This document shows positions 11,899 to 23,826 of a stretch of 64,000 nt of DNA, piece after piece. The translations under genes were made by a program, and so were the position numbers. The DNA comes from Vombatus ursinus (lineage: Eukaryota > Chordata > Mammalia > Diprotodontia > Vombatidae). Position 1 is the stretch's first letter; each line of letters opens with the position of its first letter. The stretch covers positions 12,337,940-12,401,939 of the forward strand of contig NW_020954570.1 in assembly GCF_900497805.2 (NCBI RefSeq), read 5' to 3'. The notes below the pieces were generated by a model. The model was not told the origin of the DNA and searched no databases. It saw only the letters and a program-made list of their open reading frames with translations.

Positions 11899-11934
<36 letters not shown>

Positions 11935-11962
11935 ATCTATAGGCCAGCTATCTATCCCCAAA
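11700..11962 (-). repeat. Marsupial SINE with internal (TCTA)n expansion
   Basis: The + strand shows 'tctcagagaatttcctagggcactgggaggttcagtgacttgctcag', the complement of the SINE family with a 'ggcagctctctaag' 3' body seen also at 45305. A (TCTA)n array at 11872-11935, with one TCTG variant, sits in its head. Confidence 0.65.
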
Positions 11963-11977
11963 ACTGTCTCAGTATCT

Positions 11978-12030
11978 GCATGTCTCTGTGTACATGTACA
12001 CACATGTACATACATATACACACACAGAGG
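11978..12030 (+). repeat. Imperfect (CA/TA)n tract
   Basis: Alternating 'tgtacacacatgtacatacatatacacacacag'. Confidence 0.7.
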
Positions 12031-12839
12031 CTAGGAAAAAACATTCTGGACCACAATATGTAAGTTCCAAGAAGATTTTCAGATGTTTGAAGCTCAGCCC
12101 TCCCTCATTTTGTCCCACTGCAGAACCAGAGTGTATTACACTAAATGGAGAAACTCTTTATATATTTATTGAGGATGTTTAATCTTGTCTTCATTTTCTC
12201 CTCGATTTGATGAGCCCCCACCAGGAGTGTGAGGTGGAACTGGGGAGGGTCCCTCCTTTCTTCTGCATGGCCTCAGGGTGGAGGGACCTACCCCACTTTT
12301 CTTCATGTATTCTTGGCTTGTGTTTTGTGTCTGCCTCTCCCCTCAAAAGATCTGATTTCTGTGAACACTGCCATTCCTCAATAGGTAGGAATTTTGAGAA
12401 GGTAATGACCCCTGTACTTTTGACCACTAGCAATCACTGAGAATCAGTGACATTCAATGGTATTGCTATAGATTTTACCCCAGAGGAGTGGGGATCTCCT
12501 GAACCCTTCTCAAATGGCATTATACTGTAATGTGATGCTGGAAAACTAACTATAGGAAACTAATCTGCTGGAGACTTGGAGTTTCCAAGACAGATCTGCT
12601 CTACCAGTTGGAATAACAGGAGTCAAGTTGTGTACTAGAGAGAGATGTTTCCCAAAGCACCTATCCTGAAAACTCTTCAGCCTAGAAACTCATTCCACCC
12701 ATGGACTTCACACATTGGAATAACGTTTTGAGACCTCTCTCTCTGATTGACTAGTTTTTTTTTTTTCCCAGCACCTCCATTTTAAGAACACCCAAGCCAG
12801 CCTGGTCTTCATTCCAATCAAGTTTGTACTCCTTAGTCT

Positions 12840-13032
12840 CTAGATTTCTCTTTTATCTCTTCTCCCCTCCCCTTTTCATTTTCCTTTTATGTGTTTTCTT
12901 CCCCCATTAGAATGCAAACTTTTTGAGGGTAAGGACTGTCTTTCTCTCTGCTTGTGTTTTTATTCCCAGCACATAGCACATTACCTGGCAGATAGTAAGA
13001 ACTCAATAAGTGCTTGTTGACTTGATTTGACA
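12840..13032 (+). repeat. L2 LINE 3' end
   Basis: It reads 'cccattagaatgcaaactttttgagggtaaggactgtc', then 'cccagcacatagcacattacctgg...actcaataagtgcttgttgac', the sense L2 terminus. Confidence 0.85.
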
Positions 13033-13034
13033 AA

Positions 13035-13255
13035 GATGAATAGAGTAACATACCAAGCATAGAGGATAGCTGGTGTAACATGGAGATGGGAGATATAGTG
13101 CCAGGAGCTAGAGTGCTATGGGTAAGAAATAAAGAAAAAGCCAATTTATTGGACCATAGAATTCAAAAGAGGAAACTAGGAATATAGGTTGGGGCCAGTT
13201 TGTGAAAGTCTCTAAAAACCATAGGAGTTTATATTTTATTCAAGAGGCAGGAAGG
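13035..13255 (-). repeat. L2 LINE fragment
   Basis: The + strand reads 'ggggccagtttgtgaaagtctctaaaaaccataggagtttatatttta', the complement of the L2 ORF2 end. Confidence 0.55.
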
Positions 13256-13259
13256 AAGT

Positions 13260-13385
13260 CTCCTATTAGAATGTAAATGCCTTGAGAGTAAGGAATGACT
13301 TATTTTTTTGTATTTTTATCTGCAATACCACCCCAGTTCCTGGCACACCACATGCACTTGAAAAATGCTTGTGTATTGTTTGATT
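13260..13385 (+). repeat. L2 LINE 3' end
   Basis: It reads 'attagaatgtaaatgccttgagagtaagg', then 'cctggcacaccacatgcacttg'. Confidence 0.7.
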
Positions 13386-13706
13386 AGAGGAGAAATAAAA
13401 TGAGCTCCATTTATGCATCTAAGAAATAATCTTAGTGAAGTTAGGTGAGATAAGGAAATAACCTACTTTTAACACTGCTGTTTTTGAATCAATGTATAAT
13501 TTAGCTTAAATTGGCCAGATTGACTTATCCTTAGTCAAAGAAGCAGATTCTATGATGTTCATCAAAAATTCCATTTTAAACTTTTTCCTAATTATTTTGG
13601 ACTGTTTTACTTTCAATGTTATATACCACATTTGATAGAATGCTTATCTTAAACTTTTAATTAACACATTATCCCAAATCAATCCAAATACAGAATAAAA
13701 AAATAA

Positions 13707-13934
<228 letters not shown>

Positions 13935-14384
13935 TAGGCACTTGACCTTCCTTTTGACACTTGTCTGGGGCGTTCTTAGGTTGTTAAAGCTGGAGAAGTC
14001 CAAGTCTGTTTTTCTAGACAGGCACTAAATTTCAGATGATTTAGCTCAAGGCAAGCAGTGAAAAAGGAAGGGATTGTTAAAAAAGATTCTTCAAGACTGT
14101 GACCAATTTAGTTACAATTATTTGACAAGTATCTCTTTGAAAACTGATGAGCAGTCATTACGATAGGTCACAGAGTAGGTCAGTTGCCTGATTTTCCCTG
14201 ACCAAGTGATATAAAGGAGCCTAGGATAAGCCAGCTTGCTCCCTTAGAGAGGACTGTTAAGACTGGTGGACTGTTTTATAAGTATTCTCTATATCTCTTT
14301 CACCTTCTTTGTTATGACCCTCCAACCCTTTTCTTACCAATTCATGCTGAGATATTTAAAGAGCACCTAGTTTTGTAAATTAAG

Positions 14385-14655
14385 AATAACCATCATTTAC
14401 ATAGCATTTTAAGGTTTGAGAGTACTTATATAAAGCATATGTAATGTATATAACATTAACTCATTTGAGCCTCACAACAATTCTGTGAAGTAAGGAATAT
14501 GATTGTCCTAATTTTACAAATGAGATGACTGAAGCTCAGAGAAGTTAAGTAATTTCATCATGGTCACACAACTATAGAGTGTCAGAAACCGAACTGGAAT
14601 ATAGGTTTCTCCTGACTGGGTTCAGAGTGCTTACCACTCATGATTCTGCCTCTAG
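14385..14655 (-). repeat. MIR SINE, reverse orientation
   Basis: The + strand shows 'catttacatagcattttaaggtttg', 'acaaatgagatgactgaagctcagagaagttaagtaattt', then 'ctgactgggttcagagtgctt'. Confidence 0.8.
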
Positions 14656-14699
14656 ATACTTAAGTAAATTATAAAAGTCTGTGTGAAACAAATGTTACC

Positions 14700-14890
14700 T
14701 TTTCCTAGGATCACATGTTTAGAACTAGAAGGTAGATTAGAAACGGTTTAGTTCAACTCTCTTAACTGTGTATGTGAGGATAAGTCCTTTGTGCAAGTGC
14801 TCACAGTTAGTAAGTGGCTGAGGTAGAATTTGAATTCCAGTCCTATGACTCCAAATTCGGCCCTCTTTCCAGTGTATTATGCAGCCTCCT
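14700..14890 (-). repeat. MIR-superfamily CORE-SINE
   Basis: The + strand reads 'ggatcacatgtttagaactagaagg...tagttcaactctc', then 'gctgaggtagaatttgaattccagtcctatgactcc'. It is related to the copy at 1985. Confidence 0.6.
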
Positions 14891-15344
14891 ACAATCTAAA
14901 TAGTGAACATATGAGCTGCTTGTAGGATTAATGAAGATTCTAGTGGTATCAACAAGCTTCTTATTAAGGGTCTTGATGAAAGTGCTATCAAGCCAAAGAG
15001 ACAATCTGTGACCTCCCAGACCTGAAGCATTTCTTCTCCATGCCCTGCCCAGAATTCTATAGTTTTCCTCAACAGGGTTGGTGATCTCCTCTGAAAATAT
15101 TCCTATTTGGGGCTTAACTTTTCTGTTTGTTTCAATGTATTTCTGTTTACCTGTGTATTCACTCTATTGCCCATAAATCACAAAGTCATGAATACATCTT
15201 GCTGTATTATGTTAGAATATACAAGTATATAGCCACACACAGAGGTACACAGATCACAGACTAGATAAATGCTGATTAAACAAATATTGGATACTCCATT
15301 TTCTCTTTTAAGTTTTAATGCTCCTTACCATGAAATAAAATTTA

Positions 15345-15480
15345 TTTTATTTTTTGGGGGCAATATAGGTTAAGTGATTTGCCTGGGGTCATATAGTGAG
15401 TGTTTAAGGTCAGATTTGAGCTCATGTCCTTCTGACTCCAGAGCTGGTGGCTATATCCACTGCACCACCTACCTGCCTCT
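15345..15480 (-). repeat. Short-form marsupial SINE
   Basis: It has a T-rich end and the complement of the tRNA-like head ('tatccactgcaccacctacctgcc'). It is flanked by a 16-bp near-perfect target-site duplication, catgaaatAaaattta at 15329-15344 and catgaaatGgaattta-like at 15481-15496 (one mismatch). Confidence 0.85.
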
Positions 15481-15579
15481 CATGAAATAGAATTTAAAGA
15501 GCAGAAATGAAGGATTATACTTTGAAATCTTCAAACAAGGGTAAATTATGTGGTTATACAATGAATTGAAAGGCTGAAG

Positions 15580-15733
15580 AGGGGCTGCTAGGTGGCACAG
15601 TGAATAGAGCACTGGCCCTGGAGTCAGGAGGACCTGAGCTTAAATCCAGCCTCAAGACACATGATACTTACTAGCTGTGTGACCCTAGGTGAGTCACTTA
15701 ACCCCATTGCCTCACCAAAAAATAGAAAAAAGA
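15580..15733 (+). repeat. Short-form marsupial SINE
   Basis: It reads 'ggggctgctaggtggcacagtgaatagagcactgg', 'actagctgtgtgaccctagg', then 'cctcaccaaaaaatag'. It forms an inverted pair with the SINE 100 bases upstream. Confidence 0.9.
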
Positions 15734-15759
15734 AGCCTGAGGAATGAATGAAGAAAATT

Positions 15760-15875
15760 ATCTAATCTATTTCACCGATCCACCACTCTATTTCTTAGTC
15801 AGTAGCAGATTGTTGGATGATTACAGCTTTGTAATATAGTTTGAAATCTGGTATTGCTAGGCTTCCTTCTTTCAA
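15760..15875 (-). repeat. L1 LINE fragment
   Basis: The + strand reads 'gatccaccactctatttcttagtcagtagcag...gattacagctttgtaatatag', the complement of L1 ORF2. It is homologous to 60310-60400. Confidence 0.8.
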
Positions 15876-15925
15876 TGAAGAAAATTATCAAGCGTGAATT
15901 TTTTTTAGGTGATTGTCGAAGCTAG

Positions 15926-16174
<249 letters not shown>

Positions 16175-16439
16175 TAGTAGAGCTTTTTTTTCTTTTTAGG
16201 CTGGCTTACACTTGTACTCATTTTATTTCAAAGATAGCGTGGAATCTCTAAAATAATAACTCTTTAAATCTTGTAGTTCACTCTGCAGAGGACTGTTGCT
16301 TTAATACAAAAATCTATATATGTAATCTTTTCATTCTAGAGTTTATGCCAAATGGTAGTATCCTTTTTTTGCCTCGGTAAAGTAATTGAGGTGTCTTCTC
16401 CAGTCTGTTTTAAATCCTCTTTTCATTGGCTTATTCTTT

Positions 16440-17311
16440 TTTTAATAATCATTTTTCCAAAATTACATTTAAAAATATTTTAACATTCATTTTTTTAAAG
16501 TTTTGAGTTCCAAATTCTGTCCCTCTCTCCCTGTCCTATCCTCTCCCTTTTAGTTATGAGTTGGAACCTCAGAATTGCTTTAATTCTAATTTCTCTATTA
16601 ATAATTATTTGGAGCATTCTTATATGGCTATATATAGTTTGTATTTCTCCTCTACAGAACTGTCTATTCATCTCCTTAGACCACTTACTAATTTGGAATG
16701 ACTCTTTTATAAGTTTGAACCAATTATTTATATAGCTTAGAAATGGTGCCTTTATTGTAGGAACTTGAAAAAAAGATTTTTTTTTTGTTGTTCAGCTGTG
16801 TCCAACTCTTCATGACCCTGTGGATTTTATTGTCCATGGGGTTTTCTTGGCAAAGATACTGGAGTAGTTTCTCATTTCCTTCTTCAGCTCATTTTACAGA
16901 TAAGGAAACTGAGGCCAACAGGGTTAAGTGACTTGCCCATGATCACACAGCTATTGAGTGTCTGAGGCTGGATTTGAACTCAGGTCTTCCTAACTCTAGA
17001 TCCGGCATTCTATCCACTGAGCACCTGCCCAATACCTATCTTGTTCATTTTGTTTCAAAAGTAAATGAACAAAATTCCCTTTCCTTGATCCCCCATTGAA
17101 ATGAAGTAGCCATATTCAGCACATTATTGACCATTCATATCTGCCCTTTCTCTCTTTAAATGACATTTGCATTTAAAGATATGAAATTTCCCTCAAGTAA
17201 TGCTTTGGCTACATCCTACACATTTTGGAATGTTGTCTCGTTGTCAATCTCTTCAGTGAAATCGTTCATTGTTTCTATGATTTGTTGTTCGACCCACTCA
17301 TCGATATTGTT
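16440..17311 (-). repeat. Degraded L1 LINE pieces, interrupted by a SINE
   Basis: 16470-16560 matches the complement of an L1 3' UTR ('aagttttgagttccaaattctgtccctctctcc'). 16600-16765 matches ORF2 C-terminal text. 17140-17311 matches an upstream ORF2 segment ('gctttggctacatcctacacattttggaatgttgtctcgtt'). The order fits one internally deleted old L1 on the minus strand. Confidence 0.7.
16776..17032 (-). repeat. Long-form marsupial SINE
   Basis: The + strand begins 'gttgttcagctgtgtccaactcttcatgaccc', continues 'ggttttcttggcaaagatactggagtag', and ends 'ctatccactgagcacctgccc'. Confidence 0.9.
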
Positions 17312-17546
17312 TAATTGTTTCAGTTGTGTCTGCATGACCCCATTTGGGGTCTTCTTGGCAAAGATATTGGAATGGTTTACAATTTCCTTCTTCAGCTCGC
17401 TTTATAGATGAGTAACTAAGGCAAGCAGAGTTAAATGACTTGCTCAGGGTTACACAGCTAGTAAGTGTCTGAGGCCATATTTGAAATCAGGTGTTTCTGA
17501 CTCCAGGGCCAGCACTCTAACCACTGAGCCATCAAGCTGCCCCAAG
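17311..17546 (-). repeat. Long-form marsupial SINE
   Basis: The + strand reads 'aattgtttcagttgtgtctgcatgaccccatttggggtcttcttggcaaagatattgg' through 'ccactgagccatcaagctgcccc'. It is more diverged than the copy at 16776 and sits in or beside L1 sequence. Confidence 0.85.
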
Positions 17547-17564
17547 GGAGGGATTAGTCCTAAG

Positions 17565-18208
17565 CACAACAAAATGTACAAAAAATATTTATAGTTCTTT
17601 TTGAGGGGGCAAAAAATGGGAATCTGAGGGGTACCCACAAATTGGGGAATGGCTAAACAAGTTACGGTATATGAACATGATGGATTACTATTGTGCTGAT
17701 AGGTTACTAATGATAAAACATTTTACCCACCTCCTGAAAGAGAGGTAAAGGACTCCAAAAAGCAGAATGAAACAAATATTTCTTAAGACATGGACAAATG
17801 AAAATTGCTTTGATTGACTATATATATTTAATGGGCTTTGTTTTTCTTGCGTTCTCAGTGTGAGGAGAGGAGAAGGTTGGGAGGTGAGAAAGAAGATCTT
17901 GGCTAATTAAAATTACATATAGATAGATAGATATAGATATATAGATAGAGTTTTAGACTTGGGAACTCTGATCAATACAATGATCATAATTCCTGGGGAC
18001 TAATGATGAAAAATGCTACCCACCTTCTGACAGAGAGGTGATGTTCTCAGAGTGTAGATTCTGAAGTTTTTTCAGACATGACCAATGAAAAATTTTGTTT
18101 TGTTTTGCTATGCATAACTAGATTTTTGTGGTTTTTCAAGGTGGGGATAGGGGAGGGGAAGGGAGAGAAGGCTAATCTTTGTTTAAAAATAAAATTTAAT
18201 TTAAAAAA
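17565..18208 (+). repeat. Two L1 LINE 3' ends in tandem
   Basis: The first (17565-17955) has 'caaattggggaatggctaaacaagtt' and runs into an (ATAG)n tail. The second (17960-18208) has 'ggggactaatgatgaaaaatgctacccacc' and a T/A-rich end. The shared 'actaatgat...' text shows that these are two separate 3' ends. Confidence 0.7.
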
Positions 18209-18380
18209 AGTGGCTTGAGACCAAATTGTGGAAAGTCTTGATTGCCTTTACTTTTACTGAGGAGTTTGAATTTTACTTGGCAGGTAATTAAAGCAACAAC
18301 CAATTGATCTAAAAGAACTCCATCATAAAAATAGGAAGGAAAGAAATAACAATATAATGAACTTTCCTTCATTCACTTGA

Positions 18381-18680
<300 letters not shown>

Positions 18681-18835
18681 TAAGTGATGTATTGAGTGGA
18701 TGCAGAATACCATTATAAATATGGTGGATGCAGAATATCATTAAGAACAAATCTTCTAACTCACCTTAAGTATCTCTTTATCCTAAGCATCTGTATTTCC
18801 ACATGTTTTCTCTCTCTCAAATGACTGGTTATTGA

Positions 18836-18985
18836 ATTGCTGGATGGCAATGTGGTATAGAGGAAAGAGGACTAGATTTGAAATCAGAAGACCTGCATTC
18901 ATATACCAGTTCTACTATTGTGTGACTTTGGCCAAGTCACTTCATCTCTATGAGCATCTTCTGTAAAATGAGGAAAGCCTACAAT
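18836..18985 (+). repeat. MIR-like SINE
   Basis: It reads 'tggcaatgtggtatagaggaaagaggactagatttg...cagaagacctgc', then 'gtgtgactttggccaagtcacttcatctct'. Confidence 0.75.
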
Positions 18986-19264
18986 CAGTAAGTGTCAGAA
19001 CAGATTCAAACTCATTTTCCTCCTTATTTCAAGTCCAGACCTCTTTCCATTAATACCACCCAGATACTTTACCTTCATTGTACATGTTCCATTGTGAAGA
19101 TGAGCTTTTTTCTGAATTTGTCTTTATCAAAGTAGAGAAAAAAGTTTTCAATATTCTTTGGTAGTTTATTTGAGCAGGTTTTAGGTTGCAGAGTCTTTTT
19201 TCTATTCATTTTTGCTCTCATTGTTGTGTTTAATTTACATAGATTCAATTCATTCTTCAAAATT

Positions 19265-19460
19265 TGGGGATATAGGGTTGGCATGAGTTAGGGACAATCT
19301 GGATTCAAATCCTGCCCTAACACATACTGGACCTTCTAATACTGGTTGTATGACCTTAGGTAAGGCATTTTACTTCTGTGTCCTTGGCAGCTCTCTAAGA
19401 CTGTAAGGTACAGAATGGTTGCTTATCTATGTTAATAGAGGGAATTTCCTCAACAGAAGC
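19265..19460 (+). repeat. Marsupial SINE with 'gcagctctctaagactgtaag' body
   Basis: It has the tRNA-like head 'gggacaatctggattcaaatcctgcc', then 'tggcagctctctaagactgtaaggtacag' and 'ttaatagagggaatttcctcaac'. It is the same family as 45305 and 43725. Confidence 0.7.
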
Positions 19461-19464
19461 TTTC

Positions 19465-20130
19465 TTATATTGCAATCACAATGCTCTGGCATGTCCTGAA
19501 AAACTGGAAAGGCTTTGAGTGTTTGTCCTGTGATGAACTATGCCTGTCATCTAAGAACCCACCTAGCCAAGTTCTAAAAAGCTCAACCCTTGAAGTTATC
19601 TGCTAGCTGATGAATTCTTTTTTGCCTTATGAACTCTTAAAAGGAAGAGTTTTGACTTGTCACATCTGTGAAAAGAGTGTCCATTTGCTTTACTACTTGA
19701 AAACCTAGGATTTCATTAGTGTGGATACCTATGAAATTATCATTCTTTTCTGGTAAATTTTTTCCATGTGGCATTTTTTTGGGCATGCTGTGAATACATT
19801 ATGAAATTGTCGAAGAATAAAAATGTCAGAATTTAACCCATTGGTGAACTAAATAAATATGTGTCTTTCTCAATATTTGATTTCCATAGAGAAGAAAGAG
19901 AAACAATTAGGTTAGAAACCTCTGTCATTATTTCCCATTTGCAGCAAAGAACATTCTTATATGACAGCATACATTGGCAAAAAAGGAAGTAGAATTAGGA
20001 AAAGAGGAGCAAAGAAATTAATATTCTTCCCTTTGTGAGAAGCCGCAAAGATGAGTTAATGGTTACAAAACAAAACCAATAAAGAAAGGTATTACCTTCC
20101 CCTTCAAACTGTTAGAGTACTTTTTTCTCT
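19465..20130. other. Unassigned intron sequence
   Basis: No repeat or coding signal was recognised. Confidence 0.5.
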
Positions 20131-20275
20131 ATCTCCTTTAACATTTCATTCCTGTATATTATATTATGTTTATTAATGTATACACTGCACCCTCATGTAA
20201 CAGTGTAAACTCCTGCAAGGTAGATACTATTTAATTTGCGTTTTTGTATTTCTGCAGCCTGGCATGGTGCCTTGC
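20130..20275 (+). repeat. L2 LINE 3' end
   Basis: It reads 'gtgtaaactcctgcaaggtagatac', then 'cagcctggcatggtgccttgcac'. Confidence 0.6.
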
Positions 20276-20907
20276 ACAATTTTTCTTTTCTGAAATTGTG
20301 ATTTCAGAACAAGAAAGGAGCTTCTGTTGAGGAAATTCTCTACTAAAGTGGATAAGCAACCATTCTATAACTTATAGTTAGAGAAAAAAAACTGAGTAGT
20401 GATTAAAAATAATTGTCAGTGATATGAAGGACCCTTTTAGAGAGGATACTGAGAAATTGTTTGCATTCTCAGTTGAAGTCAGAACAGGAAGAAGAAGCTG
20501 GTTTAAAATAAAGTACAATGGGTTAAATTCAGTCATAAGGACTGTTAAAAATTGGGCAGTAGTCACCAAGGGTAGTTATCTGGAGCTTTTTACAAACAGG
20601 ACAAATTCTTATTTCTCAAGAAAGATCTGATTTTGGTCCTGCCTAAATGTGAGAGAATGGACTAGGTGGCAAGAGTAGGTCCTGCCAACTCATATTATTA
20701 ATATTTTTATGTTAACTATTTAAGTTAATCCATGTCATATCTATGTTAATTCAGTAATAATAAATTATTGGATAACTTGCTTACTTCAATATTCTGAGAA
20801 AAATTTTAGCAATTCATATCATGGAGCTTCAGAGTATAATACTGATGTCAGGGGTTGAAGATTGTAATGTGGCTTTGCAAATAACAATATCATTTGTTGG
20901 ACATTAA

Positions 20908-21126
<219 letters not shown>

Positions 21127-21184
21127 TAAATACAGATGTGGAAAACTGGAAGAGAGAAACCCTATGAAGACAGCTTGAGATTGT

Positions 21185-21265
21185 GTGTGACATAAAAGAT
21201 AGAGAGCCAGCCTTGGAGTCAGGAAAGCCTGGTTTCAAGTCCTTCTGCTGAGACATAGTGAGACA
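21185..21265 (+). repeat. SINE head fragment
   Basis: 'gatagagagccagccttggagtcaggaaagcctggtttcaa' is a tRNA-derived SINE 5' part. Confidence 0.6.
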
Positions 21266-21269
21266 GACA

Positions 21270-22940
21270 AATAATATAAGTTTTCATTGCCCCCAAGCAA
21301 TACCCTGAGATTATAGGCTTCAAAAGAAGAAAAGACTGAGGGAGTTAGCTTTTTTCTTTGAGAAAGACTAAAATGACAATTCTTGAGAAAACTGAGTTTA
21401 ACTCTCATTTTGCAAAGTGACGTTATGAAGAGAATTCTTGAGAAGAGACTTTAACTTCATTCCTGAGGGAGCCAAATGGTGGGACTATGATTCCAGAGAT
21501 GAGATGGCAATAATTGTAATTGATGGTTAGTAGTAACTCTAGCTGTAATCTTTTTCACTAAGATACATTATTTAAATATATTTGAATTATTGATTTTAAT
21601 TGTATAACTAATACGGTGATATTTACTTAATTAGACTAGAGTGATTAGGAAAAAGAAGAGAGAGAGATTATGGGAAAAGAGGTTTCTCCAGTTTATTTTA
21701 TAACCTGGAATGAAGGCTCAGAGCTTATTGATTAATTAAAAGGACCATGCATTTCTATTAGTTCTAATGTTATGATGTTAAATAATAATTAAATTAAAAA
21801 TTCAATAATACTTTTGATCTTAAATCAGAACATACACCCTTGAATACCTCAGAAGCAAAAATGAAAATTAAGAAGGAAAATGATCCAGGAACAGTTAAAG
21901 AGAGGGGTGACCATTGTACCTAGGCTACATGTGGGTAGTTATGATAATTTCTAAAAAGATGGGGGTTTATCTAGGATTTTTTTTCTTTTCTAGAAGTATG
22001 TCTTCTCATTGTAAGGCCATTGTAATTCATAGAACAATAAATTCAAAATGCCTGGGAATGCTTCCAGTGACAAATAACATGTATTTGTTTATTTTTACTG
22101 TTTTATTTGATAAATATTAAATATAACTATTATTTATTACTGTATAGTCTACATAATGATTAGTTTAGCATTTTTGGTTTGCTAAATTTTTGTGTTATAA
22201 CTAGTTCATAAATGGAGGCAGGCATGTTTAATTAGTATTGTGAGGTAATGAATATGAAAATGTTCCAAGATCTTTTTGTTCTTATGAGTAAATGCTAAGA
22301 GTAAGAATTATGATATTAAATATTATTTAAAAGAACTTAAACGAGTTGGAGAAATGTGGAGTAATAACAGGGTAAGACTAGGATAAATTGCTCAGTCAGT
22401 ATTTTGTAAGTTACTAGACTCAAAAGCTGCTGATACAGTGACAGAAGACGAACCACTCTCTGAGTCAAGGAGCTGATTTTTTTTACGAGTAGATTTTAGA
22501 AAATCAGATTGCCAATAGAGAAATATAAAAGACAAGCTTGCAAAAAATAAAAACTTAAGCCCTTTGTGGGTGTCAAATATTGAATTCATATAGCACAAAT
22601 ATATTATTGGCTCAAATTAGGAATCTTTTCAGGACAGAATGAATCCCTGTCTTCCTGAAGAAGAATCAGTAGTGATTTGGACTTGGTATGCTACAGCATA
22701 CTTGGTATCCAATACTAAAAAGTTAGCAGACATCTGAGCAAGACAAAATATGTAATTTAGTGAAAATTACCAAAGCACCTGCTTTTGAATTTGTGAGGTC
22801 TTATATCAGAGCAGAAAAACTGAAATCATATGGAGTGCTTGCAATAGCTAGTGTCACTAGGGAGCTAGCCTAATTACTGAGATGGCATTTTCTAGGTTCA
22901 ACAATACCACCCGGAAATATGAAGAATTGTCCAAATTTGT
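21270..22940. other. Unassigned AT-rich intron
   Basis: No recognised repeat, RNA or credible coding sequence. Confidence 0.5.
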
Positions 22941-22964
22941 GATAGATGTAGAAAGCCTACTATT

Positions 22965-23114
22965 TTTTTTTTTGGTGGGGCAATCGGGGTTAAGTGACTT
23001 GCCCCAGGTCACATAGCTTGTAAGTGTCAGGTGTCTGGTCTGAGGCCAGATTTGGACTCAGGTCCTCCTGACTTCAGGGCCAGTGCTCTATCCACTGCGC
23101 CACCTAGCTGCCCC
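22965..23114 (-). repeat. Short-form marsupial SINE with perfect 16-bp target-site duplication
   Basis: The T-tract side is on the left and the complement of 'ggggcagctaggtggcgcag' on the right. The duplication TAGAAAGCCTACTATT is exact at 22949-22964 and 23115-23130, so the insertion is relatively recent. Confidence 0.95.
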
Positions 23115-23660
23115 TAGAAAGCCTACTATTAAGGTTGGTGGTGATGCAATCTGAGAGGGCAAACCTCTCAGTTAGGGTTAGAATGACCCAAGAAGAGGAG
23201 TACAGTGGTGGTCTGGGTCAGAGGCACATTTAGCAAAGATAGTGTCAGAGAATAAATATTTGGAAGCATCTGAGCAATGGACTTAGAGGGTGATTAGTAA
23301 GTCAATTTTTTTAAAAAAAAATTTAATTTTGAGTAGCTTCAAAACATCTTTTCCTGACCTGATATAAGCTCAGCAAGAGAGCTATACTCATGACACAAAT
23401 CTGAAGATATAAGTCTACAGATATCTGTTTTAAAATGGAAGCACAGACAAAATTATTGCACTTATAAAGATGAAGGACCAAGAGAAGTGAGTTCATAGCA
23501 ATCTAATGCAAAACCTCCACCAGGACAATACAAGCAAAGAAGCAGAATTTTCTTCTGTTGAGACTGTCATGGGTGTCATGGGAGACATAATTAATCAAAG
23601 TACAAAAAGGAGGAAAGAGATTTGTTGTGTCAAAAACAGTTCTAAACAATCAGCCTTGGG

Positions 23661-23813
23661 CCGGGGCAGCTAGGTGGTGCAGTGAATAAAGCACCGGCCC
23701 TGAATTCAGGAGGACCTGAGTTCAAATCCGGCCTCAGACACATAACACTTACTAGCTGTGTGACCTTGGGCAAGTCACTTAACCTCATTGCCTAGCCAAA
23801 AAAAAAAAAAAAG
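23661..23813 (+). repeat. Short-form marsupial SINE with perfect 13-bp target-site duplication
   Basis: It runs from 'ccggggcagctaggtggtgc' to a poly-A tail. AATCAGCCTTGGG is exact at 23648-23660 and 23814-23826. Confidence 0.95.
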
Positions 23814-23826
23814 AATCAGCCTTGGG

